The position numbers and the translations under genes were made by a program. Shown one piece after another: positions 1 to 8,671 of a DNA stretch of 64,000 nucleotides. The notes beneath the pieces are model-generated. The model did not search any database and was not told the origin of the DNA. It saw only the letters and a program-made list of their open reading frames with translations. How positions within the stretch are numbered: the first letter of the stretch is position 1; each line of letters opens with the position of its first letter. Origin of the DNA: Gilvibacter sp. SZ-19 (GTDB taxonomy: Bacteria > Bacteroidota > Bacteroidia > Flavobacteriales > Flavobacteriaceae); NCBI RefSeq assembly GCF_002163875.1, contig NZ_CP019333.1:626864-690863 (forward strand), given 5' to 3'.

Positions 1-50
1 TCGAGCTGTTGCTCAGAAAGCATCGGAAAATGAAGGCTATAATCTGTCAT
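1..50 (-). CDS. 5' end of a divergent gene, cut by window edge
   Basis: An ATG on the minus strand at 50-48 opens a frame that stays open to the window edge and begins MTDYSLHFPMLSEQQL. Only 16 codons are visible, so the product cannot be identified. A good Bacteroidota -7 element lies 17 bases upstream on the same strand, which is the main reason for believing it is a real gene start. It would be transcribed away from the desaturase gene. Confidence 0.45.
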   Translation of the reverse strand, partial: MTDYSLHFPMLSEQQL

Positions 51-66
51 AATAGAAATTGCTGCG

Positions 67-74
67 CAAATTTA
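67..74 (-). promoter_or_regulatory. Promoter -7 element for the left-edge gene
   Basis: TAAATTTG on the minus strand matches the Bacteroidota -7 consensus TAnnTTTG exactly and sits 17 bases before the candidate ATG at position 50. No clear -33 TTTG is seen at the usual spacing. On the plus strand TATCTTTA at 127-134 is a weaker candidate -7 for the desaturase gene. Confidence 0.45.
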
Positions 75-176
75 CATTTTCTATAATTTCTGCAGCATTT
101 AGGGTCGTAGCAAACGATACAATTTTTATCTTTACGACTTGTTATATTACTACAAAACAGAAAAACGCGATTAGTT

Positions 177-1277
177 TTGAATACGAATCAAGTCACCTTC
201 TCCAGAGTCGATTCAGCGAAATTCTTTCGAACCCTTAACAAGCGTGTAAACGCCTATTTCAAAGAGAACAATATTGCTCGCACAGGTAATTGGAAATTAC
301 ACCTGAAAACAGTGATCATGTTCTCGCTGTATCTGACTCCATACTTTTTACTACTCACCCTGGATTTCCCCACCTGGGCACAATTGTTATTCACCATCCT
401 AATGGGGATCGGCATGGCCGGGGTTGGAATGAATGTAATGCACGATGCTAACCACGGATCCTATTCGTCTAAAAAGTGGGTCAACAAATTGCTGGGAAGC
501 AGCATTTACATTTTGGCAGGAAACGTTTATAACTGGCAGGTACAACACAATGTATTGCACCACACCTACACCAATATTCACGGGCATGACGAAGACATGG
601 AAGCCGGACGCATCTTGCGCTTCTCCAAGCATGCCAAGTGGCATAAGCACCACAGGTTTCAGCATTATTACAGTGTTTTCCTGTACGGACTTTTAACTTT
701 TAACTGGATGCTTACTGCGGATTTTATGCAGACCAAGCGCTACCTAGCTCGCGGATTATCTTACGGAAAGTTCCCTGGAAAATTCAAACAATGGAGTAAT
801 CTGGTTATCACCAAAGTGATCTACGTATCTATCTGGATCGTATTGCCGATCATCTTTATGAATATTGCTTGGTGGAAGATCTTACTCGGGTTCTTTATCA
901 TGCACTATGTTGCCGGACTCATTTTGAGTATCATTTTCCAGTTGGCACATATTGTAGAAGACACCGATATGCCACTGCCGGATGAGACCGGGAACATGAA
1001 GAACACTTGGGCTATTCACCAATTGTTCACCACAGTGAACTTTGGCACCAAGAATAGAATCATCAACTGGTTCTCCGGAGGTTTGAACCATCAGGTAGAG
1101 CATCATATCTTCCCGAACATCAGTCATATCCATTACAACGATATTGCGAAGATCGTAAAGCAAACGGCTCAGGAATTCAACCTGCCTTATTTTGAATACA
1201 AAACAACGCGTAAAGCGCTCATTGCTCACTTTAGACATTTAAAAGAAATGGGCATGAAACCATCATATTCGGTTTAA
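177..1277 (+). CDS. Membrane fatty acid (acyl-CoA/acyl-lipid) desaturase
   Basis: Membrane-bound di-iron desaturase that introduces double bonds into fatty acyl chains. All three histidine boxes are present: HDANHG (H89, H93), HNVLHH (H124, H128, H129) and HQVEHH (H305, H309, H310). The HxxHH third box with a preceding Q/H resembles front-end or linoleoyl-CoA desaturases, but regiospecificity cannot be read from sequence. Hydrophobic segments around residues 43-85 and 212-255 fit the usual two paired membrane spans. No cytochrome b5 domain is fused. The start is a TTG codon at 177; the next in-frame ATG lies well inside the first membrane region. It is followed after one base by an aminotransferase gene, so the two are probably cotranscribed. 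Length (366 aa) is normal. Confidence 0.9.
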   Translation: MNTNQVTFSRVDSAKFFRTLNKRVNAYFKENNIARTGNWKLHLKTVIMFSLYLTPYFLLLTLDFPTWAQLLFTILMGIGMAGVGMNVMHDANHGSYSSKKWVNKLLGSSIYILAGNVYNWQVQHNVLHHTYTNIHGHDEDMEAGRILRFSKHAKWHKHHRFQHYYSVFLYGLLTFNWMLTADFMQTKRYLARGLSYGKFPGKFKQWSNLVITKVIYVSIWIVLPIIFMNIAWWKILLGFFIMHYVAGLILSIIFQLAHIVEDTDMPLPDETGNMKNTWAIHQLFTTVNFGTKNRIINWFSGGLNHQVEHHIFPNISHIHYNDIAKIVKQTAQEFNLPYFEYKTTRKALIAHFRHLKEMGMKPSYSV

Positions 1278-1278
1278 T

Positions 1279-2466
1279 ATGCAACAAAGACTATCGGACA
1301 GAGTAAACCAAATGGCAACCTCTGCCACCTTGGCCATGGCGGCAAAGGCCCGTGAACTCAGAGAAGCTGGAAAAGATATTATTGGTTTGAGTTTAGGAGA
1401 ACCTGATTTTACGGTTCCCGAGTTTGTCAAAGAAGCTGCGATCCAAGCAGTGAAGGACGACTACCACTCCTACACTCCAGTGGACGGCTACGGCGAGCTT
1501 AAGCAGGCCATCATTACCAAGTTCGAGCGAGACAACGGCTTACATTACAATCCGGCGCAGATCGTAGTATCTACAGGAGCGAAACAATCGCTATCTAATT
1601 TGGCCATGGTACTGCTCAATCCCGGAGATGAAGTCTTATTGCCAGCACCGTATTGGGTTTCTTACAGTGACATCAGCAAATTGGCTGGTGGAGTTCCTGT
1701 GGTTATTCCATCGACCATAGAAACAGATTTTAAAGTAACTCCAGAAGCTTTAGAGGCTGCGATCACTCCAAAAACACGAATGATGATCTACAGCAGCCCT
1801 TGTAACCCAAGTGGCTCTGTTTATTCCAAAGAAGAGCTTCGCGCCCTAGCAGATGTATTGGCAAAGTATCCGGACATTATTGTAATTAGCGACGAAATTT
1901 ACGAGCATATCAATTTTGTTGGCCAGCACACCTCTATGGCTAGTTTTGAAGACATGTACGACCGCACTGTAGTTGTGAACGGCGTGTCTAAAGCCTTCTC
2001 TATGACGGGTTGGCGTATTGGTTATATCGGTGCTCCAGAATGGATCGCCCGCGCCTGTAACAAAATGCAAGGCCAGGTCACCAGTGGCGCTAACTGTATT
2101 GCACAGCGCGCAACTATAGATGCCTTGACCAACAACCCAGATAAGATCCAATACATGATAGACGCCTTTAAAGAGCGTCGTCAATTGGTTTTGGAATTGG
2201 TGAACGATATTCCTGGTTTTAAAGCCAACGAGCCAGAAGGCGCTTTTTATGTATTCCCAGACATTTCGGCTTACTTTGGTAAGACCTTGAACGGAAAGAC
2301 CATTGAAAACGCTACAGACTTCTCGCTTTTCTTATTAGAAGAAGCCAATGTAGCAACTGTAACTGGCGTTGCCTTTGGAGACCCGAATTGTATTCGTATT
2401 TCTTATGCTGCTTCGGAGCAAGATATCCGAGAAGCCTTAAGACGTATTAAAGAAGCGGTTTCTTAA
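1279..2466 (+). CDS. Class I PLP-dependent aminotransferase (aspartate aminotransferase-like)
   Basis: Fold-type I aminotransferase of the aspartate aminotransferase AT-I family, 395 aa, cytoplasmic. The PLP site is complete: N176 in SPCNPSG, D205 and Y208 in SDEIYEHI, the Schiff-base lysine K238 in GVSKAFSMTGWR and phosphate-contacting R246. Family members with this architecture (AspC/AatA-like, from Thermus and Bacilli) transfer amino groups between aspartate or other amino acids and 2-oxoglutarate; the exact substrate is inferred. The ATG at 1279 follows the desaturase stop by one base, so both genes are likely one transcription unit, though no metabolic link is obvious. Confidence 0.9.
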   Translation: MQQRLSDRVNQMATSATLAMAAKARELREAGKDIIGLSLGEPDFTVPEFVKEAAIQAVKDDYHSYTPVDGYGELKQAIITKFERDNGLHYNPAQIVVSTGAKQSLSNLAMVLLNPGDEVLLPAPYWVSYSDISKLAGGVPVVIPSTIETDFKVTPEALEAAITPKTRMMIYSSPCNPSGSVYSKEELRALADVLAKYPDIIVISDEIYEHINFVGQHTSMASFEDMYDRTVVVNGVSKAFSMTGWRIGYIGAPEWIARACNKMQGQVTSGANCIAQRATIDALTNNPDKIQYMIDAFKERRQLVLELVNDIPGFKANEPEGAFYVFPDISAYFGKTLNGKTIENATDFSLFLLEEANVATVTGVAFGDPNCIRISYAASEQDIREALRRIKEAVS

Positions 2467-2499
2467 ATTCAATTTATTAGAAAAATTAATTCTGTACCG

Positions 2500-2543
2500 G
2501 ACATCGAGTGAATTTTGATTATCAAAATTTGTATCGAGATGTC
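2500..2543 (+). repeat. Dispersed palindrome family A, copy 1
   Basis: A 44-bp hairpin. The left arm begins GACATCGAGTG and the right arm ends TATCGAGATGTC; the inner arms AATTTTGAT and ATCAAAATT are perfectly complementary. The same ends recur at 17048-17089, 19588-19631 (opposite orientation) and 34329-34372, while the inner stem changes but stays self-complementary. It sits about 34 bp after the aminotransferase stop and could also act as a transcript end. Confidence 0.8.
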
Positions 2544-2592
2544 AATCATAGGTGAGCTTTAATTTTCAAGGACAAGTCCTTGTACCTTTCTT

Positions 2593-2652
2593 CACACTTT
2601 TTTCCATTGATGAAAAAAGTGTGCAAAAAAATCTAGCGACGCTCACTCGTCT
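2593..2652 (+). repeat. Dispersed hairpin family B, copy 1 (short subfamily)
   Basis: Perfect 12-bp stem CACACTTTTTTC / GAAAAAAGTGTG at 2593-2604 and 2612-2623 with loop CATTGAT, followed by CTAGCGACGCTCACTCGTCT. The same tail is present in reverse orientation beside the hairpin at 18464-18492. The loop CATTG is shared by most family B members in the window. Confidence 0.7.
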
Positions 2653-2879
2653 TTGAAAACTACGCTGTCCTCATCCACAGATGCATTGGAGGCTCCTGGT
2701 CCCTATAGGCCCAGATCGGCACAATGTATCTAAAGTCCACCTGCTGCCAGCTTGTTTTCGAACAGACTCCTTCGAAGTCGCATTTTTCGCCCCTTTGTGG
2801 CGATATGGAAAGTCATTCAATAGCTAATTGTGATTAAGGACAAATTTAAAACCTGCCCCTTCTCAGCGAAGCGTCTGTA

Positions 2880-3053
2880 CCGAGCAAAGATCGGTTCGAG
2901 TCCGCGAAATGACAGCAGAGCGGGCCGCGGCTCAGATTTTGTGAGGGGTTTGACGCGAGTTCGTATCATTCACACACGAACGAGCGGCAAAACAGACTTG
3001 GAAGGGGCTAGCGCTTTTGGATACTTTTGCCGCAATGGGAAAAGTATCATAAA
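2880..3053 (-). repeat. Dispersed hairpin family B, copy 2 (long subfamily)
   Basis: Read on the minus strand the element starts with a hairpin (arms GATACTTTT and AAAAGTATC at 3048-3040 and 3028-3020), then CCAAAAGCGCTAGC, AAACCCCTCA and TCTGAGCCGCGGC. The same ordered blocks occur in the two plus-strand copies at 17095-17345 and 19193-19390. The far end is degenerate, so the left limit is approximate. Confidence 0.6.
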
Positions 3054-3150
3054 AAGAAAACGATTTTTTTCGGTACAGACTCTTTGCTGGAAGAAGCAAA
3101 GATGAATTGCAGAATACTTTAAATTCGTATGAAAATAAAAAGTAGGTATT

Positions 3151-3486
3151 ATGACCTTCGGAGACTTTAGTGCTATTAAACCTATTGAGATAGCACCGGG
3201 CTATCACGCTAGATTTATTCATACCGACACGCATACTTTCAGTTATGTGGAGATTGAACCCGGAAAACCGATCCCGATGCATTCGCATCCGCATGAACAA
3301 ATATCTTTAGTTCAAGAAGGCGAATTTGAACTCACCGTTGGAGACGAAACACGCGTGTGCGCGCCCAACGTTCCAGTCTTAATTCAAGGCGATGTGGTCC
3401 ACGGAGGACGCTCTATCACCGCCTGCAAGATCTTGGATATCTTCACACCGGTAAGGGAAGATTACCGAAAACTATCGGAGCAGTAA
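3151..3486 (+). CDS. Small cupin-domain protein
   Basis: A single-domain cupin of 111 aa. The metal-binding motif PMHSHPHEQ supplies H44, H46 and Q50 (Gln in place of the usual Glu), and the second motif gives H84 in VVHGG; the spacing fits a conserved cupin barrel. Such proteins bind a divalent metal and serve as isomerases, dioxygenases or sugar/ligand sensors, and the sequence does not tell which. It is a single gene between the repeat-filled gap and a convergent PLP enzyme gene, whose stop lies seven bases away. The start ATG is followed by a normal cupin N-terminus. Confidence 0.75.
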   Translation: MTFGDFSAIKPIEIAPGYHARFIHTDTHTFSYVEIEPGKPIPMHSHPHEQISLVQEGEFELTVGDETRVCAPNVPVLIQGDVVHGGRSITACKILDIFTPVREDYRKLSEQ

Positions 3487-3493
3487 ACAAGCC

Positions 3494-5338
3494 TTATTGC
3501 AAACCCGCTACAAAAAGAGTAAAAACCTCTTTATGCTTCTGTAAATCAAACTCCGGAGCAACAGCGACCCGAACAATATAATCCTTATCGCCTTCTTTGG
3601 TAGTACCCTGGGTAGAGGTAGCGGGGATGGTCCAATAACAACCTTTTAATTGCCCGTAACTCACACAGTATTTGCTCTGTTCTGGGATCTTACTGATCAT
3701 TAGATTGATGAGCTTTAAGTTCAAGGCTCTTTTATAAGCTTCCCGCTGGGCTTCGGTCTCGCCTTGGGTTGGCAGATCCAAAGAGAACACCGAGGGAGTA
3801 AATCCATGAGCCGCCAATTCCTGAGAGACAAAATTGATCTTAGCCTCAGGCAGCACTTTCTCTATATGATCTACAAAGGCACGGGTATTTTTATAAGCTC
3901 CACTAATGCGATCGAGCATAGAAGGCATTTGTTCTGCTAAAATCTGATACTGAAGCCCTGTCGCCTCATTGTCACATAATTCTAAGTGTCGCCCTATGGG
4001 CTTCATTAAAGCAGCAGCTTTATCGTTGGCCACAGCATAACCTGCCGTGCAACGCCCACCGCTTGGAAACTTTGAACCACTCACATAGGCAATTGCTTTT
4101 ACCTCAGCGAGCACATCTTCTGCTCCTAAAAACGGATAGTTAGGACAAAAGGTCTGGTCTAAAATAAATACTGGTGCCACGGCCTGCTTACCCTCTGGTG
4201 TGAAACGAGCTTTCGACAAGGCCTTTCTTAGAGCTTCCAGATCTGGCACCTCAACGCGCGGATTGGTAGGGATCTCGGCAATAATATAGGGCACAGCATC
4301 CAATTGTGCCATATCTGCCAAAAGAGAATCGATACTACTTACCATATCGTTTCCGGCGTCGACTGGGAGATCCACAATTTCAACGCGATCTAGACTAGCT
4401 GCCACTCGCCTGGCTTGGTCGTTTGTGCCTCCGTAGCAGTTGGGCGGAATCAGCACTTTGATCTGTTTGTCTGGATGCATTTTAAGCGCATCGTCAATAA
4501 GGCCCATCATAATAGCGTACTGCATTGATAAGCCGCTTGAAGCCACCAAGGCTTCTGTTTTAGCTCCCGTTATCTCTCTGATAGTTGCTAAAACTTTGGA
4601 TTTATGTTCACTGCCTGCATGCTCATTTCGATTACCAGAAGCCCCAGTTAATTCCTTTAGGGCCGTTAAACAATCGGCTGGAGTCATTGCAATGGTTTCT
4701 CTTCTTCGAAAATGTTGAATGTCCGAAACGTACTGCTCATATTGCTGCCGATTTACAACAACAATACTGCCCAATTCGTCGTCTATATTCACTAAAAAGT
4801 CTATACCTGACTGGATCTTCAAGGCAGCTAGATCTTTAGACTTGCTTACAAAAATGGTACTACCAGCATAAGGACTTATAGGCGTATTATCCTCGGCTTT
4901 TACCAGATCAAAGTCAAACCCATAAACCCTCTTGAGCGCAGCAGCATCAAAAAAATGAGGTAATGGGTCCGAATATAGGATTCGTGTTTGCTTCTCTTGA
5001 AGCAGATTTGTTCTCAACACAGCCATAATTGGAGCCACCGCAGAAGAAAAACTGATCACCTGAGTTGGTGCGAGTCCATGCAGTCTAGCTATGGCCCATT
5101 CCAAAACCGAAGACAGTGGATGCCCAAGCCTAATATAGTCGTAGGCCGTGGGTAAGTGGGCCAGTTTATCGGTAGTGAGATCTGCGCTTTGATAGAGCGC
5201 ATCAAAAGCCTCTAAAAACTCAACTTTGGCCTGGCTTTCATCATAAATGTCCAGACGGTGGGTGGTTAATTGCAACCAATCCTCGGGCATGTTTTGTATT
5301 ACTGCGGAGAGATATGCTAATATTCGTTGTTTACTCAT
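3494..5338 (-). CDS. Large PLP enzyme of the Cys/Met metabolism family with extra N-terminal region
   Basis: The C-terminal part is recognisable as the Cys/Met-metabolism (cystathionine lyase/synthase-like) PLP fold: EIPTNPRVEVPDL at 355-367 (counterpart of the family's ExPTNP...D motif), LDQTFCPN at 393-400, and the PLP lysine K423 in SGSKFPSGGR. At 614 aa it is about 200 residues longer than ordinary family members (around 380-400). The extra residues are mostly N-terminal (about 1-230) and match no domain I recognise. Cytoplasmic, no signal peptide. The substrate is unknown; a lyase or transferase acting on sulphur amino acids is only the default guess. It lies 32 bp downstream of an SDR gene on the same strand, suggesting a shared transcript. 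Confidence 0.75.
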   Translation of the reverse strand: MSKQRILAYLSAVIQNMPEDWLQLTTHRLDIYDESQAKVEFLEAFDALYQSADLTTDKLAHLPTAYDYIRLGHPLSSVLEWAIARLHGLAPTQVISFSSAVAPIMAVLRTNLLQEKQTRILYSDPLPHFFDAAALKRVYGFDFDLVKAEDNTPISPYAGSTIFVSKSKDLAALKIQSGIDFLVNIDDELGSIVVVNRQQYEQYVSDIQHFRRRETIAMTPADCLTALKELTGASGNRNEHAGSEHKSKVLATIREITGAKTEALVASSGLSMQYAIMMGLIDDALKMHPDKQIKVLIPPNCYGGTNDQARRVAASLDRVEIVDLPVDAGNDMVSSIDSLLADMAQLDAVPYIIAEIPTNPRVEVPDLEALRKALSKARFTPEGKQAVAPVFILDQTFCPNYPFLGAEDVLAEVKAIAYVSGSKFPSGGRCTAGYAVANDKAAALMKPIGRHLELCDNEATGLQYQILAEQMPSMLDRISGAYKNTRAFVDHIEKVLPEAKINFVSQELAAHGFTPSVFSLDLPTQGETEAQREAYKRALNLKLINLMISKIPEQSKYCVSYGQLKGCYWTIPATSTQGTTKEGDKDYIVRVAVAPEFDLQKHKEVFTLFVAGLQ

Positions 5339-5370
5339 ATATCGCTAAAATAGCTTTGTCGTTGTTAGTT

Positions 5371-6126
5371 TTAGGACCTTAAATAAGAAGCTCCATTAAT
5401 ATCCAAAATGGCACCAGAGGCATATTCCATTCCTTCGTTTACCAGGGCCAGAATACCATTCGCAACCTCTTCTGGCTGAGCCATTCTGCCGAAAGGTGAC
5501 TCTGCTAAAAGGGCTTTGCGCTCTACTTCTGTTAGGGTCTTGCTCGCCATGTCTGTCTCCGTAAAACCAGGAGCAACAACATAGCAGTAAATATTATCTT
5601 TAGCCAACGCCTTGGCCATAGATTGACTCATGGCATTAAGCGCAGCTTTACTAGCAGCATAGGCAGGTTTAGCAGGCTCTCCTCTAAAGGCGCCTCTAGA
5701 GGATACATTGACTATTTTTCCTCCCCCATAAGACTTCATGGCTTGAGCTGCCCAATAGGTTAGATTCGCTGCGGTGATCACGTTCATTTGCATGAGCTCT
5801 TGCCAGGCTTGATTCCAATGATCAAAAGAATCTTCCACATTGTGAAAGATGGAAATACCCGCATTGTTGACCAAAATATCCAACTTCTCAAAGCGGGAAA
5901 TAAAATCAGAGACGAGCTGCTCTGGCGCCTCTGTCTGGCTAATATCGCAAGCGAAAAGTTGATGCCCATCGCCTGGTAATTCTGCCAAGGTCTTCTGCGC
6001 AGCCTCTTTATTGCTTTTGTAATTGATACCAACTGTGGCTCCCTTCGCAGCAAAAGCCATGGCAGTTGCTTTGCCAATTCCTCTTGAGCCTCCTGTGATC
6101 AGTACTTTCTTGCCAGAATAGTCCAT
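5371..6126 (-). CDS. SDR-family oxidoreductase (FabG-like)
   Basis: Classical short-chain dehydrogenase/reductase, 251 aa. The NAD(P)-binding motif TGGSRGIG is at 11-18, the structural NNAG at 87-90, and the catalytic set is S142/S143, Y156 and K160 in YAASK. The dinucleotide pocket has no acidic residue right after strand 2 (NYKSN), which favours NADPH. The sequence resembles 3-oxoacyl-ACP reductases, but many SDRs with other substrates look the same, and it is not next to fatty-acid synthesis genes. Downstream lies the large PLP enzyme, with which it may share a pathway. Confidence 0.85.
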   Translation of the reverse strand: MDYSGKKVLITGGSRGIGKATAMAFAAKGATVGINYKSNKEAAQKTLAELPGDGHQLFACDISQTEAPEQLVSDFISRFEKLDILVNNAGISIFHNVEDSFDHWNQAWQELMQMNVITAANLTYWAAQAMKSYGGGKIVNVSSRGAFRGEPAKPAYAASKAALNAMSQSMAKALAKDNIYCYVVAPGFTETDMASKTLTEVERKALLAESPFGRMAQPEEVANGILALVNEGMEYASGAILDINGASYLRS

Positions 6127-6247
6127 GGTATTACTTATTTAAATACTCTAGGCCACTTTGAATTATACTTAATTCTGATGCCTACAATGAAGTGATAAAA
6201 TTACGGCCTAAAAACAGACTGAACAACTCACAAACAATTTATGAGTC

Positions 6248-6700
6248 TTAGTTCTTGGAGATCTTTGAAAACAACAAATAGATCCAATGCCCAACTAAAG
6301 GCAACAATGCGCCTATAGCAATACCATAGGTATATCCCCAAAAAATTCGCATGGCCTCTTGCCCGCCTTGAAAGCCAGATTTGGTCGAAAAATTAAAGGA
6401 GATGTTTCCCGCCAAAGCAAAAGAAACAGGCACCCAAAGAACAGCTAATCCGATTGCGACTTTCAAAACCAGCGCTAAACGATGGTACATTAAATTATGT
6501 GGTTGACGCAAGGAGCGCACTCCCCAATAAACAGATAATGACAATGCCACAAGACCAATCCAGGTTATAAAAGTTCCTAATGGAATGGCTCCGCTTTTGC
6601 TGAGATTGTAATTCAATAAAGACGAGCCCGTAAGCAATAAGGCCAATACAAATATGGTTACGCTTAGTGCAATTAGAAAATAACTTTTTTGCTTGTTCAT
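6248..6700 (-). CDS. Small integral membrane protein, unknown function
   Basis: 150 aa with four predicted membrane helices (about residues 8-30, 42-62, 76-97 and 117-145) and very short loops. I recognise no family or catalytic residues. It lies between the SDR and yjdM genes, all on the minus strand, 23 bp after the yjdM stop, so cotranscription with yjdM is possible. Confidence 0.6.
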   Translation of the reverse strand: MNKQKSYFLIALSVTIFVLALLLTGSSLLNYNLSKSGAIPLGTFITWIGLVALSLSVYWGVRSLRQPHNLMYHRLALVLKVAIGLAVLWVPVSFALAGNISFNFSTKSGFQGGQEAMRIFWGYTYGIAIGALLPLVGHWIYLLFSKISKN

Positions 6701-6723
6701 GGACTTGCGTATTTGCGGTGATT

Positions 6724-7065
6724 TTAGGCTTTCTTGACGAACTCCGATTTTAACCCCATAGCTCCAAAACCGTCAATTTTACAGGCGATATCGTGATCGC
6801 CTTCGACCAAGCGAATGTTCTTGACTTTGGTCCCTTTCTTTACTGGTTTTGGTGCTCCTTTTACGGGTAGGTCCTTAATTACAATGACCGTGTCTCCGTC
6901 TTGCAGTGGATTCCCATTAGCGTCTATTACTTGTGCGTGATCTTTTTGTTGCTGCTGAGAGGCATCCCATTCAAAACTACATTCGGGACAGGCGTATAAG
7001 GAATCTCGTAGACTGTATCCATATGGAGATTGACAACGCGGACAGGGTTTCATTTGGTCTGACAT
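6724..7065 (-). CDS. yjdM: Zinc-ribbon protein of the YjdM/PhnA family
   Basis: 113 aa with an N-terminal four-cysteine zinc ribbon (CPRCQ ... CPECSF, within residues 8-30) and a C-terminal small beta domain with the family signature [15 protein letters not shown]. Members were once called phosphonoacetate hydrolase PhnA, but the E. coli protein has no proven role in phosphonate use. The frame runs on upstream to 7227, but the ATG at 7065 places [11 protein letters not shown] at the N-terminus as in the family; the longer form would add 54 residues encoded by a repeat and by the trkH 3' end. Confidence 0.85.
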   Translation of the reverse strand: MSDQMKPCPRCQSPYGYSLRDSLYACPECSFEWDASQQQQKDHAQVIDANGNPLQDGDTVIVIKDLPVKGAPKPVKKGTKVKNIRLVEGDHDIACKIDGFGAMGLKSEFVKKA

Positions 7066-7092
7066 AATTTTAGCTATTCTTCCGTTACCGAA

Positions 7093-7152
7093 CGATGTTT
7101 TGAAAAAACCAAACCTCCGGTGGATGTTTGAGTGAGATAGCCGCGTAAGCGG
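7093..7152 (+). repeat. Dispersed palindrome family C, copy 1
   Basis: Lies between trkH and yjdM. It contains CGATGTTTTGAA, then ACCAAACCTCCGGTGG and ATGTTTGAGTGAG, and ends in the small stem CCGCGTAAGCGG. About 44 bp align with few mismatches to the element at 17237-17280 (opposite strand). The end AGTGAG plus the CCGCG..AGCGG stem also matches 19529-19570. Confidence 0.75.
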
Positions 7153-7162
7153 AAGGATTGAA

Positions 7163-8671
7163 TTATCGGTTCTTCCAAAAAAACGGCGTAAATAAAATGA
7201 GTACTGTAAAGAGTTCCAAACGCCCAATGAGCATTAGGAAAGACGCCCACCATTTGGCTGCCGTAGGCAGCGAGGCATAATTATCTACCGGGCCGAGATC
7301 ACCCAATGCAGGCCCAACATTTCCTAAAGTTGAAGCTGCTCCACCCAAGGCCGTTTTAAAATCTAAGCCCAACCAAGAGAACACCAATGTTCCTATGATA
7401 AAGGACAGCATGTATAAAATAAAAAAGGCCAAAATATTGAAAACAATAGGCTGCTGCACGGCTTTCTGATTGTATCGCACCGGCAAGATCGCACTTGGGT
7501 GCAGGGTACGTCTAAATTCCATGATCCCATTTTTGATCATGATAATGTGACGAACGATCTTAATACCTCCGGAGGTAGATCCGCTGCTTCCGCCCAAGAA
7601 CATGAGTCCGAAGAAAAAGAGTGTCAAAAAAGGAGTCCAAGCGGTAAAATCTGCAGTGACAAACCCGGTGGTGGTCACTACGGCCAGTACCTGAAATAAG
7701 GCATGTCTAAAGGCGTATTCTCCTTCGCCTAATACCTGCGGATGTGCAACAGTACTAAAGGTGATATCAGATTGGAAATAAATGATCAAAGCAGCAATTA
7801 TAGTGAGCGATGCGATCCCTATCAAATAAAACTTGAACTCATCGTCCTCAAAGATCCTACTGAACTTGCGCTTAAAGGCAAAGTAACTCAAGACAAAGTT
7901 CGTACCGGCCAAGAACATAAAGACTATGATAATATACTGTATCAGCGGGGTGTCGTTCCAATAAGCAACACTGGCATTCTTTGTAGAAAATCCACCTGTA
8001 CTCAGTGTACTGAGCGAATGGTTTACCGCATCAAATACCGACATTCCGGCAACAGACAGCAAGATAGTCTCGGCCAAGGTGTATCCAACGTAAATAAGCC
8101 AAAGACGTTTGGCCGTATCGGTTATCCGCGGATGCAATTTATCTCCTCCAGGCCCGGGAGCCTCCGCAGCAAAGAGCTGCATCCCTCCAATTCCTAAGAG
8201 CGGTAAAATGGCAATGGCCAGTACAATGATACCCATACCTCCTATCCAGTGGGTGATACTGCGCCAGAGCAAAATGCCTTCTGGCATCACCTCAATATCT
8301 TCGAGTATAGTGGCTCCTGTTGTGGTATAGCCGCTAATGGTCTCAAAGAAAGCGTTGCTAAAAACAGGGATAGCATCTGTGAGTACATAGGGAAGACTCC
8401 CGGTAATGGACATAAAAAGCCAGCCGAAGGTCACAATTAAATATCCCTCTCGCTTTTGGAGTTCCTTCCGATGCTTAGCCGTGGCGTACATAAACATCCC
8501 ACCCAGCAAATTCGTGATAAGCCCGGCAAGGAGTATGCCTTCTGTGGCCCCATCGCCATAACCAAAACTTACTAAAGCCGAGATCCACATAAAGCCACCA
8601 TTGCACAATAGCAACAGCCCCATTAAGTGAAAAATGAGCTTAAAATTGAGTTTGGACAGGGAAGATATCAT
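7163..8671 (-). CDS. trkH: Trk potassium uptake channel subunit TrkH
   Basis: Inner-membrane potassium-translocating subunit, about 502 aa, with the four-fold repeated channel plan. Filter-type loops are visible: [30 protein letters not shown] and LGNVGPALG. It works with the cytoplasmic RCK protein TrkA encoded immediately upstream. The frame continues to 8716, but the ATG at 8671 is preferred because it overlaps the trkA stop in a TAATG arrangement, typical of translational coupling, and gives the usual [11 protein letters not shown] start. Confidence 0.93.
   Translation of the reverse strand: MISSLSKLNFKLIFHLMGLLLLCNGGFMWISALVSFGYGDGATEGILLAGLITNLLGGMFMYATAKHRKELQKREGYLIVTFGWLFMSITGSLPYVLTDAIPVFSNAFFETISGYTTTGATILEDIEVMPEGILLWRSITHWIGGMGIIVLAIAILPLLGIGGMQLFAAEAPGPGGDKLHPRITDTAKRLWLIYVGYTLAETILLSVAGMSVFDAVNHSLSTLSTGGFSTKNASVAYWNDTPLIQYIIIVFMFLAGTNFVLSYFAFKRKFSRIFEDDEFKFYLIGIASLTIIAALIIYFQSDITFSTVAHPQVLGEGEYAFRHALFQVLAVVTTTGFVTADFTAWTPFLTLFFFGLMFLGGSSGSTSGGIKIVRHIIMIKNGIMEFRRTLHPSAILPVRYNQKAVQQPIVFNILAFFILYMLSFIIGTLVFSWLGLDFKTALGGAASTLGNVGPALGDLGPVDNYASLPTAAKWWASFLMLIGRLELFTVLILFTPFFWKNR

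Larger units (their letters stand above)
2467..3150. other. 684-bp gap filled with structured repeats
   Basis: No credible gene is seen. The gap holds a family A palindrome (2500-2543), a perfect small palindrome CAAGGACaaGTCCTTG (2567-2582), a family B hairpin in plus orientation (2593-2623, tail to about 2652) and a second family B element in minus orientation (about 2880-3053). The 91-codon open frame across the second element is repeat sequence on both strands, with no domain, and is not accepted as coding. Confidence 0.7.

Noticed and set aside
2885-2910. T-loop-like GGTTCGAGTCC, suggesting a tRNA
   Set aside because: No acceptor, D or anticodon stem can be built around it; it belongs to the repeat, whose other copies read GGTCTCGCACCG here.
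2830-3105. Open frames on both strands across the gap before the cupin gene (91 and 122 codons)
   Set aside because: They lie in the family B repeat, have no recognisable domain or start signal, and the sequence is explained by the hairpin repeat.
6724-7227. Longer 167-residue form of YjdM
   Set aside because: The extra 54 residues are encoded by a palindromic repeat and the end of trkH; the ATG at 7065 matches the family.
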